This document shows, piece by piece, positions 27,050 to 36,001 of a stretch of DNA of 64,000 bases. A program made the position numbers and the translations under genes. The stretch is from Gammaproteobacteria bacterium. Lineage in GTDB: Bacteria; Pseudomonadota; Gammaproteobacteria; GRL18. Each line of letters opens with the position of its first letter. Position 1 is the stretch's first letter. The notes under the pieces were generated by a model. It ran no database searches and was not told the origin of the DNA. It saw only the letters and a program-made list of their open reading frames with translations. The stretch is from the NCBI GenBank assembly GCA_016744995.1, contig JADGDG010000001.1:598011-662010 (forward strand), read 5' to 3'.

Positions 27050-28066
27050 ATGAAGGCAGGAATAAAGCGACACATGCTCTGGTTTATAGTATTAGCTTGT
27101 ATTCTTTCAAATCAAGTGATGGCAGAATCAATCACTCTTGGCGGTACTCAGTTAAAATATATTAGTATTAAAAAAGCAGCATTATATCCTGAAAGCTTAA
27201 AATACAACCCAAAAACCAATAAATTTCTTGTTGGCTCGTTTCGAGATGGTGGGGTCTATGAAATTGATCAGGATGGTCACTATCAGCGCTTTATAAATGA
27301 TAAGCGCTTAATTTCAACCCTGGGCATTTGGGTAGATGAACAACGCAATCGCTTATTAGCTGTCAGTGGCGATCTTGGCTCAAGCATAAAAGCTTACCCC
27401 AAAGGAATCAAAAAATTAGCCGCTTTGGGCATTTATGATTTATCCACAGGTAAAGCTCTGCACTTTGTAAATTTAGGCGATCTATTGCCGCAAGATCCTC
27501 ATTTGGCAAATGGCCTGACTATCGATTCTACTGGAAATGCCTATGTTACTGATAGTTTTGCTCCTGTTATTTATAAAATTAATGTTAAGGGAGAAGCGAG
27601 TATTTTTTTGCAAAGTGATCGTTTTAAGGGAAAGGGAATTAACCTTAATGGAATTGTTTTTCATCCTGATGGTTATTTAATTGCAGCTATGAAAAGCACC
27701 GGGATCCTATTTAAAATCCCTCTGACAGAGCCAGACAGTTTCTCTGAAATTAAACTGGGAAAAAAATTATTTGGCTCAGATGGAGTAACCTTGCTTAATA
27801 ATAATAATTTACTGATTGTTGCTAACCGAGCATCAGGCGTTAACAATGAAAAAGCATTTATTATTAAAAGTGATGATCATTGGCAAACAGCAGCTCTTGT
27901 TGATGAATACCCTCTTGGCAATGTTTATCCCACTACGGGGGTTGTCAGGCAAGGCAAAATTTATGTACTCCACAGCTCTCTAAATGTATTGGTGAAAGCA
28001 AAGAAAGAAAACAAAAATAATTTAACCCAGCGTGCAACAATACAGCAAATTGGGACAATAGAATGA
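27050..28066 (+). CDS. Exported SMP-30/gluconolactonase-like beta-propeller protein
   Basis: This 338-residue protein has a signal peptide (KRHMLWFIVLACILSNQVMA-ES) and repeated propeller blades (PESLKYNPKTNKFLVGSF, NGLTIDSTGNAYVTDS, LNGIVFHPDGYLIAA). The ATG at 27050 is preferred over an upstream TTG because AGGAG lies at ideal spacing. It resembles the SMP-30/strictosidine synthase-like group, usually metal-dependent lactonases, but a catalytic set cannot be assigned by eye. The divergent HxlR gene is the likely regulator. Confidence 0.78.
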   Translation: MKAGIKRHMLWFIVLACILSNQVMAESITLGGTQLKYISIKKAALYPESLKYNPKTNKFLVGSFRDGGVYEIDQDGHYQRFINDKRLISTLGIWVDEQRNRLLAVSGDLGSSIKAYPKGIKKLAALGIYDLSTGKALHFVNLGDLLPQDPHLANGLTIDSTGNAYVTDSFAPVIYKINVKGEASIFLQSDRFKGKGINLNGIVFHPDGYLIAAMKSTGILFKIPLTEPDSFSEIKLGKKLFGSDGVTLLNNNNLLIVANRASGVNNEKAFIIKSDDHWQTAALVDEYPLGNVYPTTGVVRQGKIYVLHSSLNVLVKAKKENKNNLTQRATIQQIGTIE

Positions 28067-28092
28067 GCACTTAAGAATTATTGTTTATTTGC

Positions 28093-28731
28093 TCAGGCTA
28101 CTTGTTTTTTTACTTCAGCTGTCTCAAGCAAGCTTACACCTATGTTTTTCATTTCTTCTTCACCCTTTGGGTACAATTGTGAAACAGCATCATTGACTAA
28201 AACAACCCGAAAATCTCGCTCACTTGCTTCATAAATACTTGTTCTTGGGCAATTTGGATAATTGCAGCCTGAAAACACTAAAGTATCCACTTCACGCTGC
28301 TGTAGAAACTCTTCAAGCGGCGTTTTGTAAAAAGCTCCCCATCTAGGTTTATACATGACATATTCATTGTTACCAATTTGTTGTAAATTACCTGATAAAA
28401 GCTCATTGGCATCAAGTCTTGTTGATTCATCAGGTTTTATCGCCTCAACTAACTCTGCCCCATCAGATCCTGGGGAAACCATTTCATTTCCTTCTTCTAT
28501 GAGCTGCCTTCGACACAAATCAACATTTGAGCCATCACCAAGATACAATCGGACAACATGGACAATAAGTAGTTCTTTTTTTCTATAGACTTCTAAAAGT
28601 TGAGCCATATTCGGTATAACTTCTCTTGTTCCAGCAATCTGTGCTGGTGCATCATTCAAAGTAAAATCATTTTGTGTATCAATGGTGATCAGCGCAGATT
28701 TTTTAAATCGAGGATTAGTATATTTACACAT
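28093..28731 (-). CDS. Isochorismatase-family cysteine hydrolase
   Basis: This 212-residue cytoplasmic enzyme has the family's catalytic triad in order: Asp in TIDTQNDF (near residue 18), Lys in YKPRWGAF (near residue 128) and Cys in FSGCNYPNCPRTS (near residue 154). Relatives hydrolyse isochorismate, nicotinamide or similar amides; the substrate here is not evident. It converges on the beta-propeller gene with about 26 bases between stops. Confidence 0.88.
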   Translation of the reverse strand: MCKYTNPRFKKSALITIDTQNDFTLNDAPAQIAGTREVIPNMAQLLEVYRKKELLIVHVVRLYLGDGSNVDLCRRQLIEEGNEMVSPGSDGAELVEAIKPDESTRLDANELLSGNLQQIGNNEYVMYKPRWGAFYKTPLEEFLQQREVDTLVFSGCNYPNCPRTSIYEASERDFRVVLVNDAVSQLYPKGEEEMKNIGVSLLETAEVKKQVA

Positions 28732-29134
28732 TTTTAACTTTTACTTATTAAATTCATTTTTAATGACTCAGTTTTTCCTGAGTCTGAAAGGTATAATACA
28801 ACTAAATAATCTTAAGGCTTATTTAAAATTTATGCAAAGGTGGAGACTATTTCATCTTTGCATTTAGTTTTATATAGTGTTAGGGTTTTATTTTTTAGCG
28901 TATTATTAGTCTAAAGTTTCGAGTAACAACTCACCCTTGATCGAACTCTATTTACTCAATGTTATTTAACAATTTGTTTACCGCAAGTTGATTTGAAGTA
29001 TTATTCATAAATCATGCCCGAAGGTATTGAATAGTATTCTGAACCCACTAAGATCAAAGAGATTAAAAAACCTCGAGAGATGCAGCTCTTAAAAATATTA
29101 AATTCTTTATAGTTTATGGCGGAGAAGATCTAAA
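28732..29134. other. Intergenic region with a small hairpin and a TATAAT box
   Basis: In this 403-bp gap between divergent genes I see a perfect 7-bp stem (28765-28784, GACTCAG/CTGAGTC, 6-base loop) and a TATAAT at 28792-28797 on the + strand without a convincing -35. No other feature stands out. A GGAG-like site just precedes the CYTH gene. Confidence 0.5.
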
Positions 29135-29605
29135 ATGCCTTTTGAAATTGAAAAAAAATTCCTGGTAGCCGGTGATACTTTTAAGCAGGATGCTGAAAAA
29201 CAAGTGCATATTGTGCAAGGCTATCTTTCAACAGTACCCGAACGTACTGTCCGTGTTCGCATTAAAGATGATACCGGATATCTAACCATTAAGGGTAAAA
29301 GCAATGAATCTGGTGCTTCTCGCTATGAATGGGAAAAAGAAATCAATATCAACGAAGCGAAAGAGTTGCTGGAAATTTGTGAAGCGGGAGTTATTGACAA
29401 AACTCGTTTTTTAGTAACATCCGGTGCACATACTTTTGAAGTGGATGAGTTCTATGGTGACAATCAAGGACTGGTAGTTGCAGAAGTTGAACTTGACTCA
29501 GAAGATGAAGCCTTTGAGAAACCAAAGTGGATCACTGAAGAAGTAACCGGACAAAATAAATACTATAATGCCATGTTGATGCAAAACCCATATAAAAATT
29601 GGTAA
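29135..29605 (+). CDS. CYTH-domain protein (triphosphate tunnel metalloenzyme)
   Basis: This 156-residue protein begins with the signature ExExK (EIEKKFLV) and continues with strands rich in Arg/Lys/Glu (VQGYLSTVPERTVRVRIKDD, LTIKGKS, YEWEKEI), as in CYTH/TTM enzymes. Relatives hydrolyse inorganic triphosphate or, in class IV, make cAMP. Size and sequence favour a small bacterial triphosphatase-like TTM. The gene stands alone between two unrelated transcription units. Confidence 0.9.
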   Translation: MPFEIEKKFLVAGDTFKQDAEKQVHIVQGYLSTVPERTVRVRIKDDTGYLTIKGKSNESGASRYEWEKEININEAKELLEICEAGVIDKTRFLVTSGAHTFEVDEFYGDNQGLVVAEVELDSEDEAFEKPKWITEEVTGQNKYYNAMLMQNPYKNW

Positions 29606-29654
29606 TGAAGTAAATAAATTAGTTCCTGGCTTTAATATTCAGAAACCAGAGCTC

Positions 29655-29762
29655 ATGAGTATTGCTCCCACATCTATATCAGATCAGCATGAGAAACTAT
29701 ATATCTTTGTTAAATTTGATCAGATGCATAATGAAAAACTGAACGCCTGCCTGGATTATTAA
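29655..29762 (+). CDS. Possible 35-codon small ORF or gene remnant
   Basis: An ATG at 29655 opens a 35-codon frame (MSIAPTSISDQHEKLYIFVK at its start) ending 16 bases before the transporter ATG. The same frame is open back to near the end of the CYTH gene without a usable start, which could mean a decayed gene. There is no strong ribosome site. I do not recognise it and keep it only as a low-confidence candidate. Confidence 0.22.
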   Translation: MSIAPTSISDQHEKLYIFVKFDQMHNEKLNACLDY

Positions 29763-29777
29763 CTTGAGCCTTTGAAT

Positions 29778-31577
29778 ATGAAAACATTAACAGATAAAGC
29801 GCTGATAAATAAAGCAACCGGTTTTGTCATCCTGTTACTCCTTTTTACCTGGGCTGCCTGGTCATCGGCGGCGGCCATTCCGGCAACTTTACCCAAAGAC
29901 ACCAGCATTAACTGGTTTCAGCTTGGCATGGGTTTGTTTGGCGGGCTTGCCTTATTTCTCGCTGGTCTGGATATGCTTTCTGAAGGCCTGAAAAAAGCCG
30001 CTGGTGAGACATTAAAGCTATTGCTTTCAAAGCTGACAACCAACCGTTTTATGGGTACCATCACCGGCGCCTTTGTGACTGGTGTACTTAATTCATCCTC
30101 TGTGACCACTGTTCTTGTGGTCAGTTTTATTACCGCAGGAACAATGACTCTCAGCCAATCCGTTGGTGTGATCATGGGAGCCAATATCGGCAGTACAGTC
30201 ACAGCACAATTATTAGCCTTTAATTTATCTGCTTATGCGCTGTTACCAATAGCAGTTGGTTTTTTTATGAGCTTTACTGCCAAACAGGAGAAAGTGGAAT
30301 ATTACGGCATGATGCTCATGGGAATTGGTCTGGTATTTTTTGGTATGGGGATCATGAGTGATGCCATGATACCGCTGCGCTCCTACGAACCCTTTATTGA
30401 ATTTTTAAAATCAATGGAAAGTCCAATTATTGGCTTGCTTGCCGGGGCAATCTTTACCGGTCTGGTGCAATCTTCTGCTGCAACTGTTGGTATTGCCATT
30501 GCGATGGCCAGTGAGGGCTTATTGAGTCTCCCTGCAGGCATTGCCCTTGCTCTGGGGGCCAATATTGGTACCTGTGTCACGGTGATGCTGGCAGCAATCG
30601 GTAAACCCGTTGAAGCAAAGCGTGCAGCGATTGTTCATGTGATGTTTAATGTAATGGGGGCTTTATTATGGCTCATGTTTATCCCGCAGCTGGCTGAAAT
30701 AGCCGTCATAATATCACCAGGAGCTGCCGAGATAAGTAATTCAGATCAGGCCAGTCTTATCCCACGGCAAATTGCCAATGCAAATACTTTATTCAATATT
30801 ATTAATACAATTTTATTTATTGGGTTTACCGGATGGTTCGCTCAATTAGCTATCCGGCTGGCACCAGCAGCTCCTGAAAAAACAGATACACTTATTGAAG
30901 CAAAATATTTATATGAAGATTCTATTGAGTCACCAACTCTGGCTCTTGAAGAAACTCGTATGGAACTTAATCGAATGGGGGGGCTAATCTATGAGATGTT
31001 GCTTGATTTACGCCCCGCTATAGAAAATCATGATCGTGAACAACTTAAATCTATTATTTTAACCAGTGATAAAGTAAATCAACTGGAATCTTTAATCTTT
31101 AAGTTTCTCAGTAAAATACGAAAAGAAGATCTAACGGAAAAAGAAAGCATGGATCACCATGCATTAATGACCGCAACCATTAATTTAAGAAACCTCTCCG
31201 AAGTTATAAAAGCAGACATGGTTGAAGTGATATCATTCTTTATAGCAAATAATCATAGAGCCAGTGATATTACTCGAGAATTATTTCAGGAATTCTATCA
31301 GGATATTTGCCAGACTGTTAAAAGTGCCATCAAAGCAATTGGAGAAAATGATCCACAGGCGGCAGAATTTGTGATGAATAAAAAAACAACTATGAAACGA
31401 TATGTTAATAAAATATTAACAAGAAAATCAAGCAATCTTGGCAGTCAGGTGACAAGCTATATAAAAATGGCTCACATGGAAATTAGTCTTATGCAAAATA
31501 TGTATCAGCTTTATTTCTTTTCAAATCGAGTTGCAGAAGTTGTTATTCCTGAAGAAGTGACCAGAAGCAACGAATAA
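29778..31577 (+). CDS. Na/Pi cotransporter family protein with PhoU-like tail
   Basis: This 599-residue inner membrane protein starts at the ATG at 29778; an in-frame TTG lies 6 bases upstream. Paired transport repeats contain the family motifs GANIGSTVTAQL (about 135) and GANIGTCVTVML (about 260), each preceded by a Ser-rich QSS/NSS segment. About 8-9 membrane helices are visible. The last 200 residues form a helical PhoU-like domain (MNRMGGLIYEMLLDLRPAI onward). It is predicted to take up phosphate with sodium. It is not obviously in an operon with its neighbours. Confidence 0.9.
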   Translation: MKTLTDKALINKATGFVILLLLFTWAAWSSAAAIPATLPKDTSINWFQLGMGLFGGLALFLAGLDMLSEGLKKAAGETLKLLLSKLTTNRFMGTITGAFVTGVLNSSSVTTVLVVSFITAGTMTLSQSVGVIMGANIGSTVTAQLLAFNLSAYALLPIAVGFFMSFTAKQEKVEYYGMMLMGIGLVFFGMGIMSDAMIPLRSYEPFIEFLKSMESPIIGLLAGAIFTGLVQSSAATVGIAIAMASEGLLSLPAGIALALGANIGTCVTVMLAAIGKPVEAKRAAIVHVMFNVMGALLWLMFIPQLAEIAVIISPGAAEISNSDQASLIPRQIANANTLFNIINTILFIGFTGWFAQLAIRLAPAAPEKTDTLIEAKYLYEDSIESPTLALEETRMELNRMGGLIYEMLLDLRPAIENHDREQLKSIILTSDKVNQLESLIFKFLSKIRKEDLTEKESMDHHALMTATINLRNLSEVIKADMVEVISFFIANNHRASDITRELFQEFYQDICQTVKSAIKAIGENDPQAAEFVMNKKTTMKRYVNKILTRKSSNLGSQVTSYIKMAHMEISLMQNMYQLYFFSNRVAEVVIPEEVTRSNE

Positions 31578-31676
31578 CCTAGAGCATATGAACGGGTAAT
31601 TTTTAGTATAAAAGTAATATTTTAAGTGTTACCATTGCCTTAACTTTATTAAAATTAAGTACCTCTAGCATATGAA
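31577..31676 (+). repeat. Imperfect 16-bp direct repeats flanking the gap before the efflux adaptor
   Basis: ACCTAGAGCATATGAA (31577-31592) and ACCTCTAGCATATGAA (31661-31676) match at 14 of 16 positions and lie 84 bases apart. The second copy contains the adaptor gene's start codon. Confidence 0.75.
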
Positions 31677-32814
31677 ATTATCCTGTAAAATATTGCTGCT
31701 ATTTTTTTTTGTAGTACATATCTCTGCCTGTAGCGACAAACCACCAGTAAAAAAACAATCTAAACCTGTTGAAGTTGTCACTTACATTGTCAAATCCCAT
31801 GATACTCCAGTTGCATTTGAATTTGTCGGTAAGACAGCCAGTTCTCGTAAAGTGGAAATACGCTCAAGAGTAGAAGGTTTTCTTGAAAAACGCTTGTATA
31901 AGGAAGGCTCATTCGTCGATAAAGGAACGCTTTTATTTCAAATGGATAAAAAACCATTTGAGGCAAAGCTGAACGCAGCTAAAGCAGAAATGGCACAACA
32001 ACAAGCTCGTACGGAAACCGCCCAGATTAATCTTAATCGAGTTCGCCCACTGGTTAAGAAAAAAGCAGTTGCACAAAAAGAACTGGATGATGCTTTGGGT
32101 AATTATCGAGCCTCAGCTGCATCAGTGGAGATTGCTAAATCCAATGTTATTCAGGCTGAGCTGGATTTAGGTTATACCAATATTTATTCACCCGTTAATG
32201 GCCTGACTAGTTTCGCGATTCAACAGGAAGGTGCTTATATCGGTATGGGTTCCCAGGGCTTATTAACTTATGTGGCCCAAATTGAACCAATGCGAATTGA
32301 ATTCAGTGTTTCAGAAAACCAGTTATTAAAAGCTCGCTCCTCAGAGCGGGCTGGTTTATTGAAAATGCCTGATAATCATAATTTTGAAGTCGAAATTATA
32401 TTCAGTGACGGCAGTATTTATCCACATTCAGGAAAAATTACTTTCGCTGATGCTTCACTCAATGAAAAAACCGGAACCTTTCTGATGAGGGCCGAGGTCG
32501 CCAACCCAAATTCTACTTTAAGACCGGGGCAGTTTGTTCGAGCCAGAATCAAAGGCGCTATAAGGCCTGATGCTATTCTTGTGCCTAAAACTGCAGTTCA
32601 ACAGGGTGCCAAAGGGAGTTTTGTCTGGGTTGTTAATACACAGAATAAGGCAGAATTCAGACCAGTCACAACAGGTGCCTGGGACGGCGATCAATGGTTT
32701 ATTAATGAGGGCTTAAAAAGCGGAGAAAAAGTAGTTGCTACCGGTGGTATAAAAGTAAGAGCAGGTGTACAGCTTTCAGCAGCAAGCAAAAAAGATCCCG
32801 CGGCTCAAAAATGA
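31672..32814 (+). CDS. RND efflux periplasmic adaptor (membrane fusion lipoprotein)
   Basis: This 380-residue lipoprotein has a signal with the lipobox ISAC (Cys near residue 20). It shows the adaptor order: beta-barrel/lipoyl half (VEIRSRVEGFLEKRLYKEGSFVDKG), an alpha-hairpin (AEMAQQQARTETAQINLNRV), the second lipoyl half and a C-terminal beta-barrel and membrane-proximal domain (FVRARIKG, VVATGGIKVRAG). It links the inner membrane pump to the outer membrane channel. The pump and channel genes follow directly, so this is a complete tripartite system. Confidence 0.92.
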   Translation: MKLSCKILLLFFFVVHISACSDKPPVKKQSKPVEVVTYIVKSHDTPVAFEFVGKTASSRKVEIRSRVEGFLEKRLYKEGSFVDKGTLLFQMDKKPFEAKLNAAKAEMAQQQARTETAQINLNRVRPLVKKKAVAQKELDDALGNYRASAASVEIAKSNVIQAELDLGYTNIYSPVNGLTSFAIQQEGAYIGMGSQGLLTYVAQIEPMRIEFSVSENQLLKARSSERAGLLKMPDNHNFEVEIIFSDGSIYPHSGKITFADASLNEKTGTFLMRAEVANPNSTLRPGQFVRARIKGAIRPDAILVPKTAVQQGAKGSFVWVVNTQNKAEFRPVTTGAWDGDQWFINEGLKSGEKVVATGGIKVRAGVQLSAASKKDPAAQK

Positions 32815-32851
32815 CATTAATTATAATTACCTCTGTGGATAACCTGATTTT

Positions 32852-35800
32852 ATGATTTCTCATATCTTTATAAAACGCCCTGTTCTGGCAACAGTGCTGT
32901 CCATTATTATTGTCATTGCCGGATTAGTTTCACTTGCTTCACTCCCCATTACCCAATACCCGGAAATCACACCAGTTCAGGTAACGGTGAGCGCCAGTTA
33001 TCCTGGTGCTGATGCAGATACTGTGGCGAATAGTGTTGCCGGCCCTATTGAAACAAAAGTAAACGGTGTGGACAATATGTTGTATATGAGCTCAAGCAGC
33101 TCAGCAACAGGACAAATGAGTCTGACTATTTACTTTGAAATTGGTACTGATCCTGATACTGCAGAAGTTCAGGTCAATAACCGTGTGAATCAGGCGCTGC
33201 CCTTATTGCCTGATGTGGTACAAAATACAGGAGTTACTGTTCAGAAACGCTCATCCGGTATTTTAATGCTTATTGGTTTATTCTCTCCTGATGGGCGTTA
33301 TGATGAGAAGTTCATTGGTAATTATGCTGATCTCTATGTACTTGATGAAATTAAGCGGGTTCAGGGTGCTAATCAGGCTAGTGTGATGGGTTTTCCTGAT
33401 TTAGCCATGCGCTTATGGCTGCAGCCTGATCGAATGGCCGGCCTGGGACTGACTGCCAAAGATATTCAATCTGCGGTCAGTGCACAAAATCAACAATTTG
33501 GTGTTGGCAGCCTTGGTCAGGCACCGACAAATGATCCAGTGACCATGACTTTTCCTGTCATTACTGAAGGTCGTTTTTCTACTGCAGAGCAATTTGAAGA
33601 AATTATTCTTAAGTCAGAACAGGAAGGTACGGCTATTGTTCGTCTCAAAGATGTCGGACGAGCAGAGGAAGGCCTGAAAACTTATCTGCTTCGTTCAAAT
33701 TTGAATGGCAAAGCCTCTAGTTTTATTGCTGTTTATCAGCAACCTGATTCCAATGCGGTTGATGTTTCTAAAAATGTCAGAGCACTTATGGAAAGGCTCA
33801 AAAAAGGCTTTCCTGAAGGCATCGATTATACTGTCTCTCTGGATACCACCCAGTTTGTTCAAGCCTCAATTGATGAAGTGGTTGAAACACTTATTATTGC
33901 TATTATTCTCGTGATTTTAGTGACCTATTTGTTTTTACAAAATTTCAATGCCACATTGATCCCGACTATTGCAATTCTGGTGTCAGTCATTGGAACTTTT
34001 GTGGGTATGATAGCGCTTGGCTTTTCAATTAATCTTTTGACTCTGTTTGGTTTAGTACTCGCCATAGGTATTGTCTGTGATGATGCGATTGTTGTTGTTG
34101 AAAATGTTGAACGAAATATGGCCGAGCACAAAATGGCACCTCGTGAAGCAACTCTGGCTGCAATGAAAGAAGTCACTGGACCTGTGATTGCAACCTCTTT
34201 AGTTTTAATTGCTGTTTTTGTCCCTGTTGCATTTATGAGTGGCACCACTGGCGTTTTATACAAACAATTTGCCATTACCATTGCAATTTCAGTGGCTATT
34301 TCCAGTTTTATTGCATTGACTCTGACTCCTGCAATGTCTGCTTTATTATTAAAACCAAGAGAAGAAGCAACACGCGGGCCTTTTGGCTGGTTTAATCGAG
34401 CCATGAATCGCTTAATCAAAACTTATACACTGGGTGTCTCAGCAACCATGCGTCGTCTGGTCATCTCATTAACGCTTCTGGGTGCCATGCTTTACGGCAT
34501 GGTTTTTCTATTCCAATCCATTCCTACCAGTTTTGTCCCTGAGGAAGATCAGGGCTTCATGTTTGCAGTGATTATTATGCCTGATGGTGCGAGTCTGGAT
34601 CGTTCAGAAGAAATAACCAATCAGGTGGCCCAAATTTTCTCTGAACACCCCGCTGTTAAAGATTTCTCAGCACTCTCAGGATACAGTCTTATTGATGGCC
34701 AGTTTAAAACAAATACAGGAACGGTATTTGTCTCTTTAAAAGATTTTAAATTGCGACAAGATCCTTCATTATCAGCAGAAGCATTAATGAAATATGTCAC
34801 TCCCCGTCTAAGAAAAATTAAAGAAGGCATTGTTATCCCTATTAACCCGCCCGCCATACCCGGTTTAGGTGCTCAGGGTGGATTTGAATTCTGGCTGCAA
34901 AACCGAGGTCAGGGTGGTGTATCCTATTTATCAGAAATGACCAAAGAATTTATTTCAAAAGCAAGCCAGGAAGAACAACTTACTCGACTGAACACCACTA
35001 TTAATGCCCAATCACGACAGTTAATGACCTATGTTGATCGAGCTAAGGCTGAAACTCTTGGTGTGCCGATAGAGGATATTTATGCCTCATTACAAACATT
35101 ATTCGGCTCACTTTATGTCAGTCAATACAATAAAAATGGACGGATCTGGCAGGTTATTTTGCAGGCTGAACCACAATTTCGCTCAAAACCCGAAGACATA
35201 CAAAATATTTTTGTTCGTCAAAAAGACGGTGAAATGGTGCCACTGTCCTCATTGGTGACAACTGAATATGTTTCCGGGCCTGATTTAGTTTCCCGTTTTA
35301 ATGGCTTTATTGCCGCTAAAATTACCGGTGATGCGGGTTCAGGATTTAGTTCAGGCGACGCCATTAATCAAATGGAAAGCGTTTCAGAGCAATTACTGCC
35401 TGATGGCTTTAGTTATGCATGGTCTGGACAGGCATATGAAGAGAAAAAAGCCGGCAGCACATCGACTATCATTTTTGCTTTTGCTCTGGTCATGGTGTTC
35501 CTTATTCTAGCCGCTCAATATGAACAATGGGCGCTGCCTCTGGCAGTTGTCACTGCGGTTCCTTTTGGAATTTTTGGTGCTCTGGTCGCAGTATGGGGCA
35601 GAGATATGCAAAATGATGTGTACTTTCAAATTGGCCTGGTGACACTGATCGGTTTATCGGCCAAAAATGCCATTTTAATCGTTGAATTTGCCGAGCTGAA
35701 ATATAAAGAAGGCCTAAGTGCTTTTGATGCGGCATTAAATGCTGCAGCACTACGCTTAAGACCCATCTTAATGACTTCCTTTTCATTCATTTTAGGCTCC

Positions 35801-36001
35801 ATGCCATTGGTTTTAGCCAGTGGTGCCGGCGCCAATGCACGCCACTCAATTGGCACCGGCATTATTGGCGGCATGATTGCTGCAACTTCTTTGGCGTTAT
35901 TTTTTGTACCTCTTTTTTATTATCTGATCACTGCAGGAAAAGAGCGACTCGCAAAGAGGAAAAGTAGTCCATCAATTCAAGAAATAGAGAATAAATCATG
36001 A
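32852..36001 (+). CDS. RND multidrug efflux permease (HAE1 family)
   Basis: This 1,049-residue proton-driven inner membrane transporter starts FIKRPVLATVLSIIIVIAGL, has two large periplasmic loops and twelve membrane helices. The helix 4 proton relay pair is present (IGIVCDDAIVVVENVERNM). Length and motifs (PGADADTVANSVAGPIE, GLSAKNAILIVEFA, RLRPILMTSFSFILG) match AcrB/MexB-type pumps. The end overlaps the outer membrane factor gene by 4 bases. The substrate range cannot be predicted. Confidence 0.95.
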   Translation: MISHIFIKRPVLATVLSIIIVIAGLVSLASLPITQYPEITPVQVTVSASYPGADADTVANSVAGPIETKVNGVDNMLYMSSSSSATGQMSLTIYFEIGTDPDTAEVQVNNRVNQALPLLPDVVQNTGVTVQKRSSGILMLIGLFSPDGRYDEKFIGNYADLYVLDEIKRVQGANQASVMGFPDLAMRLWLQPDRMAGLGLTAKDIQSAVSAQNQQFGVGSLGQAPTNDPVTMTFPVITEGRFSTAEQFEEIILKSEQEGTAIVRLKDVGRAEEGLKTYLLRSNLNGKASSFIAVYQQPDSNAVDVSKNVRALMERLKKGFPEGIDYTVSLDTTQFVQASIDEVVETLIIAIILVILVTYLFLQNFNATLIPTIAILVSVIGTFVGMIALGFSINLLTLFGLVLAIGIVCDDAIVVVENVERNMAEHKMAPREATLAAMKEVTGPVIATSLVLIAVFVPVAFMSGTTGVLYKQFAITIAISVAISSFIALTLTPAMSALLLKPREEATRGPFGWFNRAMNRLIKTYTLGVSATMRRLVISLTLLGAMLYGMVFLFQSIPTSFVPEEDQGFMFAVIIMPDGASLDRSEEITNQVAQIFSEHPAVKDFSALSGYSLIDGQFKTNTGTVFVSLKDFKLRQDPSLSAEALMKYVTPRLRKIKEGIVIPINPPAIPGLGAQGGFEFWLQNRGQGGVSYLSEMTKEFISKASQEEQLTRLNTTINAQSRQLMTYVDRAKAETLGVPIEDIYASLQTLFGSLYVSQYNKNGRIWQVILQAEPQFRSKPEDIQNIFVRQKDGEMVPLSSLVTTEYVSGPDLVSRFNGFIAAKITGDAGSGFSSGDAINQMESVSEQLLPDGFSYAWSGQAYEEKKAGSTSTIIFAFALVMVFLILAAQYEQWALPLAVVTAVPFGIFGALVAVWGRDMQNDVYFQIGLVTLIGLSAKNAILIVEFAELKYKEGLSAFDAALNAAALRLRPILMTSFSFILGSMPLVLASGAGANARHSIGTGIIGGMIAATSLALFFVPLFYYLITAGKERLAKRKSSPSIQEIENKS

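Noticed and set aside
33925-34419. 164-codon open frame on the - strand inside the efflux permease gene
   Set aside because: It is a shadow of the strongly conserved permease on the + strand; its sequence shows no family features.
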